DNA from: Symbiodinium natans
Taxonomy: Eukaryota; Sar; Dinophyceae; Suessiales; Symbiodiniaceae
Reading direction: 5' to 3'
Assembly (NCBI GenBank): GCA_905221605.1
Contig: CAJNDS010001580.1
Location: forward strand, 196,001-260,000
DNA length: 64,000 nt
In this document: in pieces, positions 46,852-57,120 of the stretch
Layout: the number at the start of each line of letters is the position of its first letter
Numbering within the stretch: position 1 is the stretch's first letter
Made by a program: the position numbers and the translations under genes
The notes under the pieces: model-generated
Databases searched by the model: none
Seen by the model: the letters and a program-made list of their open reading frames with translations, nothing else
What the model was told of the DNA's origin: nothing

Positions 46852-49800
46852 CTGGCTTAGGGTTTAGGGTTTAGGGTCTAGGGTCTAGGGTCTAGGGTCT
46901 AGGGTTTAGGGTTTGGGGTTTGGGTTTGGGGTTTGGGGTTTGGGGTTTGGGGTTTGGGGTTTGGGGCTTGGGGCTTGGGGCTTGGAGTTTGGAGTTTGGG
47001 GTTTGGGGTTTGGGGTTTGGGGTTTGGGGTTTTGGGGTCCGAAAAATACCCTGTAAGATAACGTAAATGACTCATTAAGGTATATACGCTTAGGCCCTTG
47101 TTGACGGGGGTACTTGGGGGAGTCCAAGTAAGGTCCAATTGGCTTCAAACCCTAAACCCTAAACCCTAGATTCCTCAAAATCCTAAGAGACCTGTGGGGA
47201 CTCTCGAATTCGGTGCAGATGCCAGGGTTTCGGCTTTCGGGTTTAGGGATGTTTTCTCAGGAAGTTAGGGTTGTGGGCTTATCGAGCTTTGGGAAGTCTG
47301 AGATACAAGAATTTAGCACTACTTCGGGTCTGGGGTCTAGGGTTTAGGGTAATCCCCGAAACCGCCCCAACCCGCTTCCCTGCGGCCCCCCGCCTCATCG
47401 CTACTCCCCCCAGAGGACGCCAGACCAAAGAGTTGTCGCAGAGGATGGTGCCTTGGAGTTTTTTTGAAGAGGGTTTAGGGTTTAGGGTTTAGGGTTTAGG
47501 GTTTAGGGTTTAGGGTTTAGGGTTTAGGGTTTAGCGTTTTTGGGTGTAGGGCCGTGGGGTGGGGTGGGTTTAGGGTGCCTTGGAGTTTTTTTTGTGAAGA
47601 GGGTTCTTTGGGGTTTTGGGGGCCAGGAGCCCAGGGGTTTCTGGGGTGGGTGTCAGGGTTTTTGTGACGGTTTAGGGTGCAGGGGGGGGGGGGGGGGGGT
47701 CTTGAGGGGCTTTCGGGGGTTTAGGCTTTGCGGTTTGCGACTTTTAGGGTTTAGGGTTTCGAGGCTTTAGGCCAAGTGCACATGCTCGACCCTAAACCCT
47801 AAACCCCAAGACCCTAAACCCTAAACCCTAAACCTAAACCCTAAACCCCAAGACCCTAAACCCTAAGCCCTAAGCCCTAAGGGCATGCAAGCCGGAGCCT
47901 CACGGGCCGAAACCCAAGAGACCCACGCTCCCCCTGAAATAATTACCAATTACTTATTAATTAATTATTAACTGATTATTAATTAATTACTAACTAATTA
48001 CTAATTAATTATTAATTGATTATGAATTTGTTGTTAATTAAGTATTAATTAATTAATTAATTAATTAATTCATAATTTAATTAATAATTCTCAAGGGCGG
48101 GTGGCTTTCGCAAGGCCATCAGCACATCTTTCTGGGAGACCTGCAACCAGGCGTCGGGTTTTAGGGTTTGAGTTTTAGAGTGTCTAAGTCACAACTCTCA
48201 ACCCCCTAAACCCTAAAACCCTAAACCATACACCCTAAACCCTAAACCCTAAACCCTAAACCCTAAACCCTAAACCCTAAACCCTAAACCCTAAATTCAG
48301 CAACTTGGGGCCTTCAGGTTTGAGCAAAGGTTCGGTGAAACTGGCTTTTCTGCGCGACAAGTTTTGCTTGGAGATTCATACTTATAAAGTAGGGTTGTAA
48401 GTAGGGCAGCTGTACTTATAACTTTTGGGTTCAGGGTTTAGGATTGGAGAATTTATTAGCACCACTGTACTGCTTAAACATACCATGAACTTCCAAGCAA
48501 CCCCTTTTTAAGCTTGAAACCCTCAATCTCGACAGTAGACTTTTGGGGTTTAGCACCCTCTTTGGGTAGTAGTATGGCCCTCAAAAGGGGACCCCTTATC
48601 ATCTACCCTGCACAACCCAAGGGCCCCTACTTTCAGAACCCTTTAAAGGAGGCAAGGGACCATACTAAGGGCTCAAATAACTTCCCTTAGAGACCCAGAA
48701 GCCCTCAGCCCTTTTGAATCCTCAAGGTGCATAGTAAAAGGGCCAGTTTAGGAGTAAATTAAGGGAACCTCTTACGGGCACAATTCTATAGGGGTACGAG
48801 CCTTCATCCCTTGCAAGGACCCAGAAGCCCTGAGCCCTGAGCACGCCTGCCCCTTGCCGCTCCGATCCAGAAGCTCGAAGAGCTTCCGGATGCTAGCCTG
48901 GCCATCTCAAGAGAGCCAACTAGCCCTAAGCCCTAAGCCCTAAGCCCTAAGCCCTGAACCCTAAACCCTAAACCCTAAACCCTAACCCTGAACCCTAAAC
49001 CCCCCCTGGGCTCTTGGGGTTCTCGACTCGGGTTTGTCTGTGGGCTGCTCTGCGGTCGTAGCTCGAACGCAGGAGGGCCGAAGGATGTTGCCTGTCTACT
49101 TCACAAGCCCTAAACGACGCCCTGAACTCTACTACACAGGCTACTAAACCCTAACCCTATACCCAAACCCTAAACCCTAAACCCCAAACCCTAAACCCTA
49201 AACCCTAAACCCCAAACCCCAAACCCCAAACCCCAGCTCCAAGCTTACCCCCCACCTCGTCGGCGTCCTCGTCTGACTTGGCCTGGGCACTTCCGGCTCA
49301 TTTCATATGGGGGGGGGGGGGGGGGGGAGGTTAGAATTTACAGTTTAGGACTTAGGCGGCAGGCTCATTTCATGTGGGGGGGGGGAGGTTAGGATTTAGG
49401 GTTTAGGACTTAGGCGGCAGGCTCATTTAGGTATTGGGACTTAGGGCATCCGGATCCAACAAAAATGACGATTCAACCCTGAACCCCAAACCATAAACCC
49501 AAGCTCTTAGGGAAGTTACATGCTCTTACATCAGAAACCCTGAAAAGGAGGTAAGGGACCATATGAAGCGCAGATGTAACTACCCTTAGATAAGCCCTAA
49601 GCCTTAAACCCAAAATGCCCCAAACCCTGAACCCCAACGCCCTCTAATCCCTTCACTCACTCTATTGCCTTAAAGGAATCTCGCCATGAAGCGAACTTTA
49701 CTCTTAAACTTCTATAGAACATACTACCTAGCAGTCCTGCATAGGGATGAAAATACTCCCTGAACATTTAGTCCCCATGAAGGACTGTTTTAGGGGGGAA

Positions 49801-50202
49801 CATCCCTAAACCCCAAACCCCAAACCCTAACCCTAAACCCCAAACCCCAAGCCCTAAGCCCTAAACCCTAAAACCTAAACCCTAAACCCTAAACCCTGAA
49901 CCCTAAACCCTAGACCCTGAACCCTAAACCCTAAACCCTAAACCCCAAACCCTACACCTCAAACCCTACACCCTACACCCCTAAAACCCTAAACCCTCAA
50001 AAAGAACAAAAGAGGCGCCTCGGGCCGCAGAGGCCGAGCACGGGCTGCTTCCGCGCGTTGCTCGGCCTGTGCCGTGGGTCGTAGATACCGTAGACAGCTT
50101 TAAGGTTTTTAGGGGGTTTAGGGTTTATAAGGGTTTAGGTTTTAGGGTTTAGGGTTTAGGGTTTAGGGTCAGTTTAGTTTTTAGTTTTTTTTGTTGGAGG
50201 CA

Positions 50203-50236
<34 letters not shown>

Positions 50237-53200
50237 GCGGTTTAGGGTTGCAGCAGGGCTGTAGGGGTTCGGGGGGTTCAGGACTTTAGGATTCGAGCTT
50301 TTGCTCAGGGCTTTAGGGGCTTCAGGGCTTTACAGGGCTGTCGTGTTTTTTAGGGGGTTAGCGTTTCAGGTGGTTCAGGGCTTCAGCGTTTATGTTGTCG
50401 GGGTTTTGGGGATTCAGAGTTTGTAGGTATGTAGGGTTTCATAGGGGCTTCTGGGCTTTAGGGCGTTTGGGCTCTCAGGGTCTTAGGGGTTCGGGGCGCT
50501 GGGTGTTTCGGGCTTTCGGGCTCTAAGGGCGATAGACGATAGAGTCGATTAGAGCTTTAGACTTGTTGTCTTGGGGGCTTTAGGGTTTTTTTTGGCTTGA
50601 GTGGATGGAGAGTGTAAGAATGTCTTCGGTTGTTTGTGCTTTTTGTCAGGGCTTTGGGTGTTTAGGGTATGGGGGCCACATATAGCCCCCTGAGTCTGAA
50701 GCGTTCTCCCTTCACCCTGACCTAAACCCTAAACCCTAAACCCACATGAGGGCTTCATGACAAGGTTCGTCGATGATTGGCAGCCGCAGAAAAGGCACCC
50801 AACTATATGGACTCACCAATTTGGGTACTTCCTAAAATGGGGGGGCGTACCCCTTACATACCCCGAGTATAGCAGAACAAGGACCCACTCAAATAGGTAC
50901 CCTAACTCTGGGAATCCCCCCCCCTCAATCTGCATAAGCAACCCCTTTTTCTACACACCAAAACCAATAAAGCCAGATCTTACAGTACCTCAAAATTCAA
51001 CTCCAAAGGGTTTTCAGGGCTTGGCGTTGCACCTTGAAACCCTAAACCCTAAACCCTAAACCCTAAACCCTAAACCCTAAACTCTAAACCCTAAACCCTA
51101 AACCCTAAACCCTAAACCCTAAACCCTAAACCCTAAGCCCTAAACCCTAAACCCTAAACCCAACTGCAATCAACCCCTGCCTCGGACTGGGCCGGAATGT
51201 GCAGGGAAGAGCCACCTCTTCTTCCTTGTAGGGTTTAGGGAATATAGGGTATATAGGGTATATAGGGTATACAGGGTATATAGGGTATATAGGGTATATA
51301 GGGTATATAGGGTACATAGGGTTTCGGGTTTAGGGCTTAGGGCTTAGGGTTTAGGGTTGTGAGCCCTACGTCTCAGGGACCCTCAACCCCTAAAAGACCC
51401 TAGGTAGACCCCCGAAGCCCTCCAGCCCTCCAGGCCCTCAAATCCAGAGCCCAAACCCTAAAACCACAAGACTATGACATGAATACCTTCAAAACACCAA
51501 TCCTACACGGTAAGAGTGTTGTTTGTGTTTTTTGTCCTTGTTTTGCTGTTGTGGCCGGACGACTTGTTTTTTGCTGTTGCTGCGGGGAGCTTTGCTCTTC
51601 GCCGTTGCTGCTGGGCGGCTTCTTTTGCTGTTGCGGCGAGGCATGTTTGCACCATCAAAAACACAACGCCTAATTCCCCAAACTCGGTAGCCCTTTCGGT
51701 GTCTGAGAGAACTTTAGGGTGGGTTGAGGGTGCTTCAGGGTTCGAGCTATTTTCGGCTGCGGGTTGGAAGGCTCAACCCTAACCCCTAAAACCCCCAACC
51801 CCGACCCCTACGGCCCCTAAACCCGTTTAGGGTTTAGGGTTTAGGGTTTAGGGTTTAGGGTTTAGGGTTCAGGGTTCAGGGTTTAGGGTTTCAAACCCTG
51901 AACCCTGAACTCCCTCCCCACATACACCCATGCCTGCACCATTCTTGGCCGCTTTTGCGGAGGCATCCACGGACTCCATCAAGGCTAGCGCCTCCTGATG
52001 GGGTTTAGGGTTTGGCTTGGGGGTTTAGGGTTTAGGGTTTAGGGTTGAACATAGCTCTGGCAGGCCCTTTTTGGCCCTAAACTCTATACACCCGATTAAC
52101 CCTCAACCCAAAACCCTGAACCCGGGCTTGTAGGGTGCAGAGGAAGGACCCAGTCCCGCCTCCTGTCTCTTTTGGTTGCGCAGCTCTTGTCGCTGCTGCT
52201 CCTTGTCCTGTTTAGGGTGTTTTAGGGTTTGGGGTGTAGGGTTTAGGGTTTAGGGTTTAGGGTTTGGGGTTTAGGGTTTAGGGTTTAGGGTTTAGGGTCT
52301 AGGGTCTAGGGGAAAGTACTTTAGGGTTTCGGGTGTCGCGCGCTGCTGCTAGGGTCCCAAAAAAAGGATTGAAGGTTTTGGGGGTTTTGGTGACTCGGCG
52401 CCAAATTTCAGATTTCCTGAGGGTTCAGAGGGCCCTAAACCCTAAACCCTAAACCCTAAACCCTAAACCCTAAACCCTAAACCCTAAACCCTAAACCCTA
52501 AACCCTAAACCTAAACCCTAAACCCCTAAACCCTAAACCCTAAACCCTAAACCCTAAACCCTGAACCCTGAACCCTGAACCCTAAACCCTAAACCCTAAA
52601 CCCTAACCCCTAACCCCTAACCCCTAAACCCTAAACCCTAAACCCTAAACCCTAAACCCTAGCCCTCGTGGCCCTAGTGACCACAGCCACGGGTCGCTTC
52701 GCGGCGTCACACGAACTGTGGGGAGCAAATGAACCCTGAGATTGGGGTCATATACCCTACACTACTACTTGGAGGTTCATGGTACGAGTTTAAGGGTTTA
52801 GGGTGTAGGGTTTAGGGTTTAGGGTTTAAAGTTTAGGGTTTAGCGTTTAGGGTTTAGGGTTTAGGGATACCTATTAACTATTTTTAGCTGTACTTTAAAC
52901 CCACTGATACGCCCCTTAAGTGCCCTAAGATGGTCATAAGTACAGTTAGAAGTACTTTTACAATTGGTTACTAAGTACCATGAACCTCCAAATAATCCTG
53001 AGTCCTGAATAACCAGAAGCCCTTCTAGGGTATATTTGGTGCCCAAGGTAGAGCCCCAAACACAGCCTCCCAAGGAAAGGAGCGTCCAAAAAGTCACCAC
53101 CCAAACCCTAAACCCTAAACCCTTTAAAGCCCAGACCCTAAACCCTATAAACCCTAAACCCTTGGGTTGTTTCAAAGGTTTTTGAAGCTTCTTGTGCTCC

Positions 53201-56000
53201 AAGAGCTCAAAAGCCCGTGCTCTAAACCCAACCCAAAAGCCCCAAACATCTGCACCCTAAACCCCTAGTCTAAGCCCCATAACCCCGAACAAAGCTCAAA
53301 CTCTCCTTCTGCGCAGTCTCGCGCTCCAACTTCTTTAGCCGGGCCTTCTCGCGCTCCTCTGTGCGGGCGGCGTAAGAAGGGTTGGGGCTTAGCTGGGACT
53401 CTATTCACCTACAGTTTAGTACGAACTACCCCTTGGTGGAGCTGTCGGAGCTGCCCTAAACCCTAAACCCTACGGCACGGTAACTGGAGGCCTAGAACTA
53501 CGTACTCAGGCAGGACAAGGAGCTGCAAAGTCTGCCAGAACCCTTTAAACCCCATAAACCCTGACCCCACAAACCCCAGTAAACCTTGTAATTAAACCCT
53601 ATAAACGCTACAAACCCTACAAACCCTATAACTCCCTATAAACCCGAAAAAAACCCTTAAACTGTAGATGGAAAACCCTCAACCCTAAAGCCCGCAAGAA
53701 GCCGTGAGATCCGAGCTCCCATTGATCCGAGCACCCAAATTTCTTGGCTTCAGAGAACTAGAACCCAACAACTGGCTCTTTGCGGCTTGGGGCGGTTCGC
53801 ATTACATAGGGTTATGGGGTTATAGTGTGATAAGATTCTAGTTCCAGGGTTCTAAGTTTCTAGGTTTCTGGAATTCCAGGTTTCCAGGGTTCTAGGGCAA
53901 TAGGGTTATAATCATGGGCTTGTTGGGTTATAAGGTTATAGGATTCTAGGGCTAGAGGGTCGCAAGGGCTAGGCTTAGAGTTGAACCCGGAATTCCGAAC
54001 CCTAGTTTTTCAACCTGTAGAGCCCCCAAACCCCAAACCCCAACCCTTAAACCCTGAACCTCTGAACCCCTTCAGGGCGTATGTCACATGTAGGGATGCT
54101 CCCCCTTATACTAACAGTCCTCAGTAGGGATGATAATAGGGGGTACTAGAATCCCTATTAAGAAGTGTAAGGATAAGGGGGAACATCCCAAGTCCCATGG
54201 CAGAACTGGGAAGCCGGGCCTTGGCCATTGCCTCTTTGGCCTGGTGACAAAGGGGCCCAGTTGCTTTGCATTTGTTTTTGGAGCTTACGGTTTAGGGTTT
54301 AGGGTTTAGGGTTTAGGGTTTAGGGTTTAGGGTTTAGGGTTTAGGGTTTAGGGTTTAGGGTTTAGGGTGATTGTTGTTTGTTTCTTTTTTCTTTTTGTGG
54401 GGGGGGGGGAGGGGTTTTAGGATGTAAGGCTTAGGGTTCATGGGGTTTAGGCTTTGGGGGCTTAAGGCTTGATGGCTTTATAGGGTTTAGGGTTCAGGGT
54501 TTAGGTAAAGAACGCTTGTGACACGACTTACACCTACAGGTTTGGACTTGTGAGTGCTCGGCTTAGGATTTTCAGTGACGAGTGCGCGCAGATTGTAGGT
54601 TTAGGGCCTGGGCTTGGGCCGATGTACTTACGGTTAGTGCTTCTAGGCAATGAAGGAATAGCAGCAGTAGCACGTGCAATGACGTTCGTTCTCCATCTGG
54701 GAACCAGGATGGGCCATCTCTACCCTATGACCCCTGAAAAGAGGCCCTTCATCGGGTTGATTCTGGGGATGAAAAGGCCTAATAGCCCGTCCTGGTAGAA
54801 CCCGCTGGTTTTCTGACTTCTTCCCACCACCGGTGGCTAAAAGCCTGGGGCAATCGCTCTTCGAGTTCTGGAGGACCACCCGACAGCAACCTAAAAGCCA
54901 TTACATGGCGCCTTTCTCCGCAGCATGTCCCTAACACCCAAGTCCCACAACCCTAAAACCCCAAACGGCCATCTCAACCCTAAACCTGACATCCCTTAAC
55001 CCTAAACCCTAAACCCTAAATCCCTAAATCCCTAAATCCCTAAATCCCTAAATCCCTAAACCCGAAATCCCTAAACCCTGAATCCCTAAAACCTAAACCC
55101 CAAACCCTAAATCCTAAGCCCTAAACCCGAATCCCTAAACCCTGAATCCCTAGACCCTAAACCCTCAGCCCTAAACCCTAATCCCTAAACCCTGAATCCC
55201 TAAACCCTAAACCCTAAACCCTAAACCCTAAACCCTCAATCCGGGCCTTGTCTTTGCCTGTCTTGGCTGCCGCCTCCTCGTGCTCCGGCGGCTCCGGCTT
55301 TCGCCCCTGTGGCCGCCCTTGTGGGCGCCTGGTGGGGGTTTAGGGTTTAGGGTTTAGGGTTTAGGGTTTAGGGTTTTGGGCTGAGGGAGTTTAGTCAGAA
55401 GTAACCGGGAGTTTAATCATAAGCAACAAAAATGGTGTCAGGGAAGGTGGATGCCTTCATAGGGGAATAAGGGCCCCTTGTTGCAATGCCTGGTTTAGGG
55501 TTTAGGGGCAAGGGTTGAGGGTCTAGGGTTGAGGGTTTAGGGCTTCGGGTTTTGGAGAAGGTTTTGGGTGCTCAAGATTCTCGGATTTCGGGCTGCAAGT
55601 GGGCTTTCGGGATCTAGGGTCCAGGAGCTTAGTGGTTTCGGGGAGTGCGAGTTCGGGGGTTGCAGGGTTTAGTTTAGGGTTTAGGTGGGTTTCGGGAATA
55701 GTGCAAACTGCAGGATTTGAAACAAACCATAAGGGGCGCAGAACACCGGGGAAAGGCGCCCAAAGCATCCACGATAGTCATGATAGGTGTCTACAAGCCT
55801 CTCTTGGTTTTAAAGGCCGCTGTTGTGGGTTTAGGGTTTAGGGTTTAGGGTTTAGGGTTTAGGGTTTAGGGTTTAGGGTTTAGGGTTTAGGGTTTAGGGT
55901 TTAGGGTTTAGGGTTTAGCGCTTAGGGCTTAGGCTGGGGGTTTCGGGAATGTCTCCTACAGCTTCGGGGGGTCAAGTACACCCCATCTTGGAGGATCACT
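46804..56000 (-). CDS. Coiled-coil / EF-hand protein split into micro-exons (partial gene)
   Basis: A series of short minus-strand blocks between telomeric arrays, each open and bounded by AG|G acceptors and GT/GC/GA donors. In coding order: GRKPEPPEHEEAAAK (55306), EREKARLKKLERETAQK (53358), DKEQQRQELRNQKRQE (52207), EALALMESVDASAKAAKN (51994), AKSDEDADE (49282), an EF-hand split over 48897 and 48140, and AAQLQERLGRIQESFE (46851). The charge pattern suggests long coiled coils with one calcium-binding loop. Family unknown, and whether all blocks belong to one gene is inferred from strand, style and order only. Limits are approximate. Confidence 0.55.
46857..47035. repeat. TTTAGGG to TTTGGGG array
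   Basis: TTTAGGG, four TCTAGGG, then about fifteen TTTGGGG-type units. Open frames of about 80 codons (Asn-Pro-Lys-Pro-Gln) are repeat products. Confidence 0.95.
47465..47880. repeat. TTTAGGG array, G-run and CCCTAAA array
   Basis: Ten TTTAGGG units (47465-47535), a G16 run (47683-47698) and CCCTAAA (47790-47880). Confidence 0.95.
47938..48090. repeat. AT-only TTAATTAA-type low-complexity block
   Basis: About 150 bp made almost entirely of TAATTA words with occasional CTAACT/CTGATT. It stands out sharply from the GC-rich surroundings and lies 3' of the EF-hand exon, in an intron. Confidence 0.92.
48106..48140 (-). CDS. EF-hand exon, second half: VSQKDVLMALRK
   Basis: The acceptor is GTTGCAG|G, phase 0. 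Joined to the 48847 exon it completes the loop D-R-S-G-K-G-Q-V-S-Q-K-D. That satisfies the EF-hand spacing, with acidic residues at loop positions 1 and 12, Gly at 6 and Val at 8. The donor is GC, phase 2. Confidence 0.7.
48215..49000. repeat. CCCTAAA arrays with unique spacer
   Basis: CCCTAAA at 48215-48297 and CCCTAAGC/CCCTAAAC at 48920-49000. The spacer 48300-48840 has dispersed repeat pieces (e.g. AGGAGGCAAGGGACCATACT, similar at 49540) and no supported gene. Confidence 0.9.
48847..48897 (-). CDS. EF-hand exon, first half: ASIRKLFELLDRSGKGQ
   Basis: A 51-nt exon, acceptor GGCCAG|G and donor CAG|GC, phase 0. Gives the entering helix and the first seven loop positions of an EF-hand. Confidence 0.72.
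49150..49240. repeat. CCCTAAA/CCCCAAA array
   Basis: About a dozen units, the last ones CCCCAAA, ending just before exon 49256-49282. Confidence 0.95.
49256..49282 (-). CDS. Micro-exon AKSDEDADE
   Basis: A 27-nt acidic exon between CCCAG|G and GAG|GT. CCCTAAA array on the left. Confidence 0.5.
49294..49424. repeat. Tandem duplication of about 70 bp with G-runs
   Basis: Two copies share GGCTCATTTCATATGGGG..., AGGTTAG.ATTTA and GTTTAGGACTTAGGCGGCA. The G-run is 19 in the first copy and about 11 in the second. Confidence 0.9.
49803..50234. repeat. CCCTAAA field, TTTAGGG tract and G32 homopolymer
   Basis: CCCTAAA/CCCCAAA at 49803-50000, TTTAGGG at 50120-50170, and an uninterrupted run of 32 G at 50203-50234. 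50235-50700 is T/G-rich degenerate repeat with no gene seen. Confidence 0.93.
50042..50066 (-). CDS. Micro-exon AEQRAEAA
   Basis: A 25-nt block with acceptor GGCACAG|G and a GT donor, Ala/Glu/Arg rich like the neighbouring coiled-coil exons. CCCTAAA lies left and TTTAGGG right. Confidence 0.4.
50700..51350. repeat. CCCTAAA array and GGGTATATA repeats
   Basis: CCCTAAA at 51040-51165, and about ten GGGTATATA-type 9-mers at 51237-51315. The plus frame over 50757-51059 (100 codons) shows no motif and runs into repeat. Confidence 0.9.
51203..51224 (-). CDS. Micro-exon EEEVALP (tentative)
   Basis: A 22-nt block after CTACAAG|G with a GC donor, bracketed by CCCTAAA (left) and TTTAGGG (right). It is short enough that chance cannot be excluded. 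Confidence 0.35.
51940..51994 (-). CDS. Exon EALALMESVDASAKAAKN
   Basis: A 55-nt exon, acceptor CATCAG|G, donor G|GT in phase 1, helical composition. TTTAGGG arrays on both sides. Confidence 0.58.
52160..52207 (-). CDS. Coiled-coil exon DKEQQRQELRNQKRQE
   Basis: A 48-nt exon, donor GAG|GC. Its acceptor AAACAG|G is formed by the last CCCTAAA-like unit of the upstream intron, so the telomeric repeat itself supplies the splice-site context. Confidence 0.62.
52430..52865. repeat. Long CCCTAAA array and TTTAGGG tract
   Basis: A 235-bp CCCTAAA array (52430-52665) with CCCTGAA and CCCCTAA sub-runs, then TTTAGGG at 52795-52865. Confidence 0.96.
52866..53305. other. Unique sequence with dispersed repeat, no gene called
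   Basis: 52870-52985 shares ACCATGAAC(C/T)TCCAA and AGTAC motifs with 48380-48500. The 113-codon minus frame here includes repeat-derived sequence and no motif. Confidence 0.6.
53306..53358 (-). CDS. Coiled-coil exon EREKARLKKLERETAQK
   Basis: Acceptor CCGCACAG, donor AAG|GA. Charged heptad-like helix EEREKARLKKLERETAQK. Confidence 0.62.
53450..54290. repeat. Degenerate CCCTATAAAC and GGGTTATAGG fields
   Basis: 53530-53690 has loose CCCTATAAAC motifs. 53800-53970 has GGGTTATAGG/TTCTAGG words. No gene. Foldback A copy at 54091-54190. Confidence 0.8.
54091..54190. mobile_element. Foldback family A, 100-bp copy
   Basis: GGGATGCTCCCCCTTATACT at the left and AGGATAAGGGGGAACATCCC at the right are inverted with mismatches. 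The inner TCAGTAGGGAT/ATCCCTATTAAG is also paired. No clear target duplication. Confidence 0.82.
54290..55235. repeat. TTTAGGG array, unique block, CCCTAAA/CCCTAAAT field
   Basis: Ten TTTAGGG units (54290-54370). 54540-54900 is unique and open on both strands for about 80 codons without recognisable motif. 54985-55235 is CCCTAAAT/CCCTAAAC. Confidence 0.9.
55247..55306 (-). CDS. Exon GRKPEPPEHEEAAAKTGKDK
   Basis: A 60-nt exon, acceptor GCCACAG|G and donor AAG|GC. Charged and Pro-rich. A CCCTAAA field (54985-55235) lies left and TTTAGGG (55335) right. Confidence 0.58.
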
Positions 56001-56035
56001 GCCTTGCCTCCCTGCGCATCCACACCCTGGCCTCT
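55330..56035. repeat. TTTAGGG arrays
   Basis: TTTAGGG at 55330-55380 and twelve perfect units at 55825-55920. No gene supported between. Confidence 0.94.
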
Positions 56036-56293
56036 ACTTAAAGACACCTTCATGCCTACGCGCTATGCCGCTATGCACACCCATACCTTGGGGATAACAG
56101 GAACCCGAAAAGGGTTTATGGCTCATATAGCTAAATAGATACTGAAGAGGGATTGTAGTAGTGTAGGACGCGAAACTCCTCCAAATAGTGTAAACTGGTG
56201 GAGTTGGGGGGATCTGACCCAAATTTTAAATTTCATGTGGTCCCCGAAAAATTTTGCCCTTCGGCCTCATTGCACCATGGCTTACCCCTGTAA

Positions 56294-56396
56294 AGGTCCA
56301 TGTGCCTATATAGTATATGCTTAAACCTCAAAAAGGTTCCTATTTTGCAGCTTGTGGGTTCAAATATCTACCATATAGTATAGGTACATGGACCCT
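56294..56396. mobile_element. Foldback family E, second copy
   Basis: AGGTCCATGTGCCTATATAG at the left and TAGTATAGGTACATGGACCC at the right are inverted. Compare 45281-45390. Confidence 0.78.
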
Positions 56397-56854
56397 TCAT
56401 TAGGGTACTGAGGATGGGACCCTTTTCTCGTGGGGGACGGCCGCATGTCTCGCCGGTCCCTTCGCGACCTGCCATGGCGCTGTCCACTCTCCAGGACGCA
56501 AGTGGGTCAACTTATAGGGTTGAACGCGTTTAGGGTTTGGGGTTTAGCGTTTCGGATTTAGGGTTTAGGCTTCGGGTTTAGGATTTCCGGGGGGCTTTGC
56601 GCCTTTGGTCAGCTGCGAGTGGCACTCTAACCCCTAAAGACCAAAACGCGACCTAGACCCGCCCCCTCTCCCCGAGTACCCTGTAAGAACCCCGCAAACA
56701 ACCCTAAACTTGGATGTACAGCATTCCTTAAAAGGAATTATGATAGGGGCTACGAAATCCTTTCTGTAAATATACGGGGGGCACATCCCAAGCCTAAACC
56801 CTAGAACCTGAAAAGCCCTCGTTCCGAGAGGCGTCTGGAACAAGCAGGCCATCA

Positions 56855-57120
56855 TCGGGGTTTTAGGGTTTAGGGTTTAGGGTTTAGGGTTTAGGGGGGC
56901 CACCTGCGGATGTTTACACGTGAGCTATCCTTGACGCTCAGCGGCTTGAACCTGGCCCACCTCCGACCCTAAGCCCTAAACCCTAAACCCTGAACCCTAA
57001 ACCCTAAACCCTAAACCCTAAAGCCCTCGGAAGAGCTGTCGAAATCGCATTCGTCGTCTGTGGGATGAGCGCACGATCGTGTCTTCCGGGGAGGCCATGC
57101 TGCGCCAGCTGAAGGTGCGA
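56855..57120. repeat. TTTAGGG and CCCTAAA tracts around short coding-like blocks
   Basis: TTTAGGG at 56858-56895 and CCCTAAA at 56970-57022. The 57023-57110 block reads LWDERTIVSSGEAMLRQLK on the plus strand, ending at a GT site, and DDECDFDSSSEG on the minus strand after a CCCACAG acceptor. I cannot choose between them. Confidence 0.8.

Larger units (their letters stand above)
51825..52330. repeat. TTTAGGG arrays
   Basis: TTTAGGG at 51825-51895, 52010-52045 and 52215-52330, around the exons at 51940 and 52160. Confidence 0.95.

Noticed and set aside
46899-47148. Asn-Pro-Lys-Pro-Gln repetitive proteins of about 80 residues
   Set aside because: Direct translation of TTTGGGG/TTTAGGG arrays, open in two overlapping frames at once.
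54550-54879. Gene on either strand of this unique block
   Set aside because: Both strands are open for about 80 codons with no recognisable motif or convincing splice context; left unassigned.
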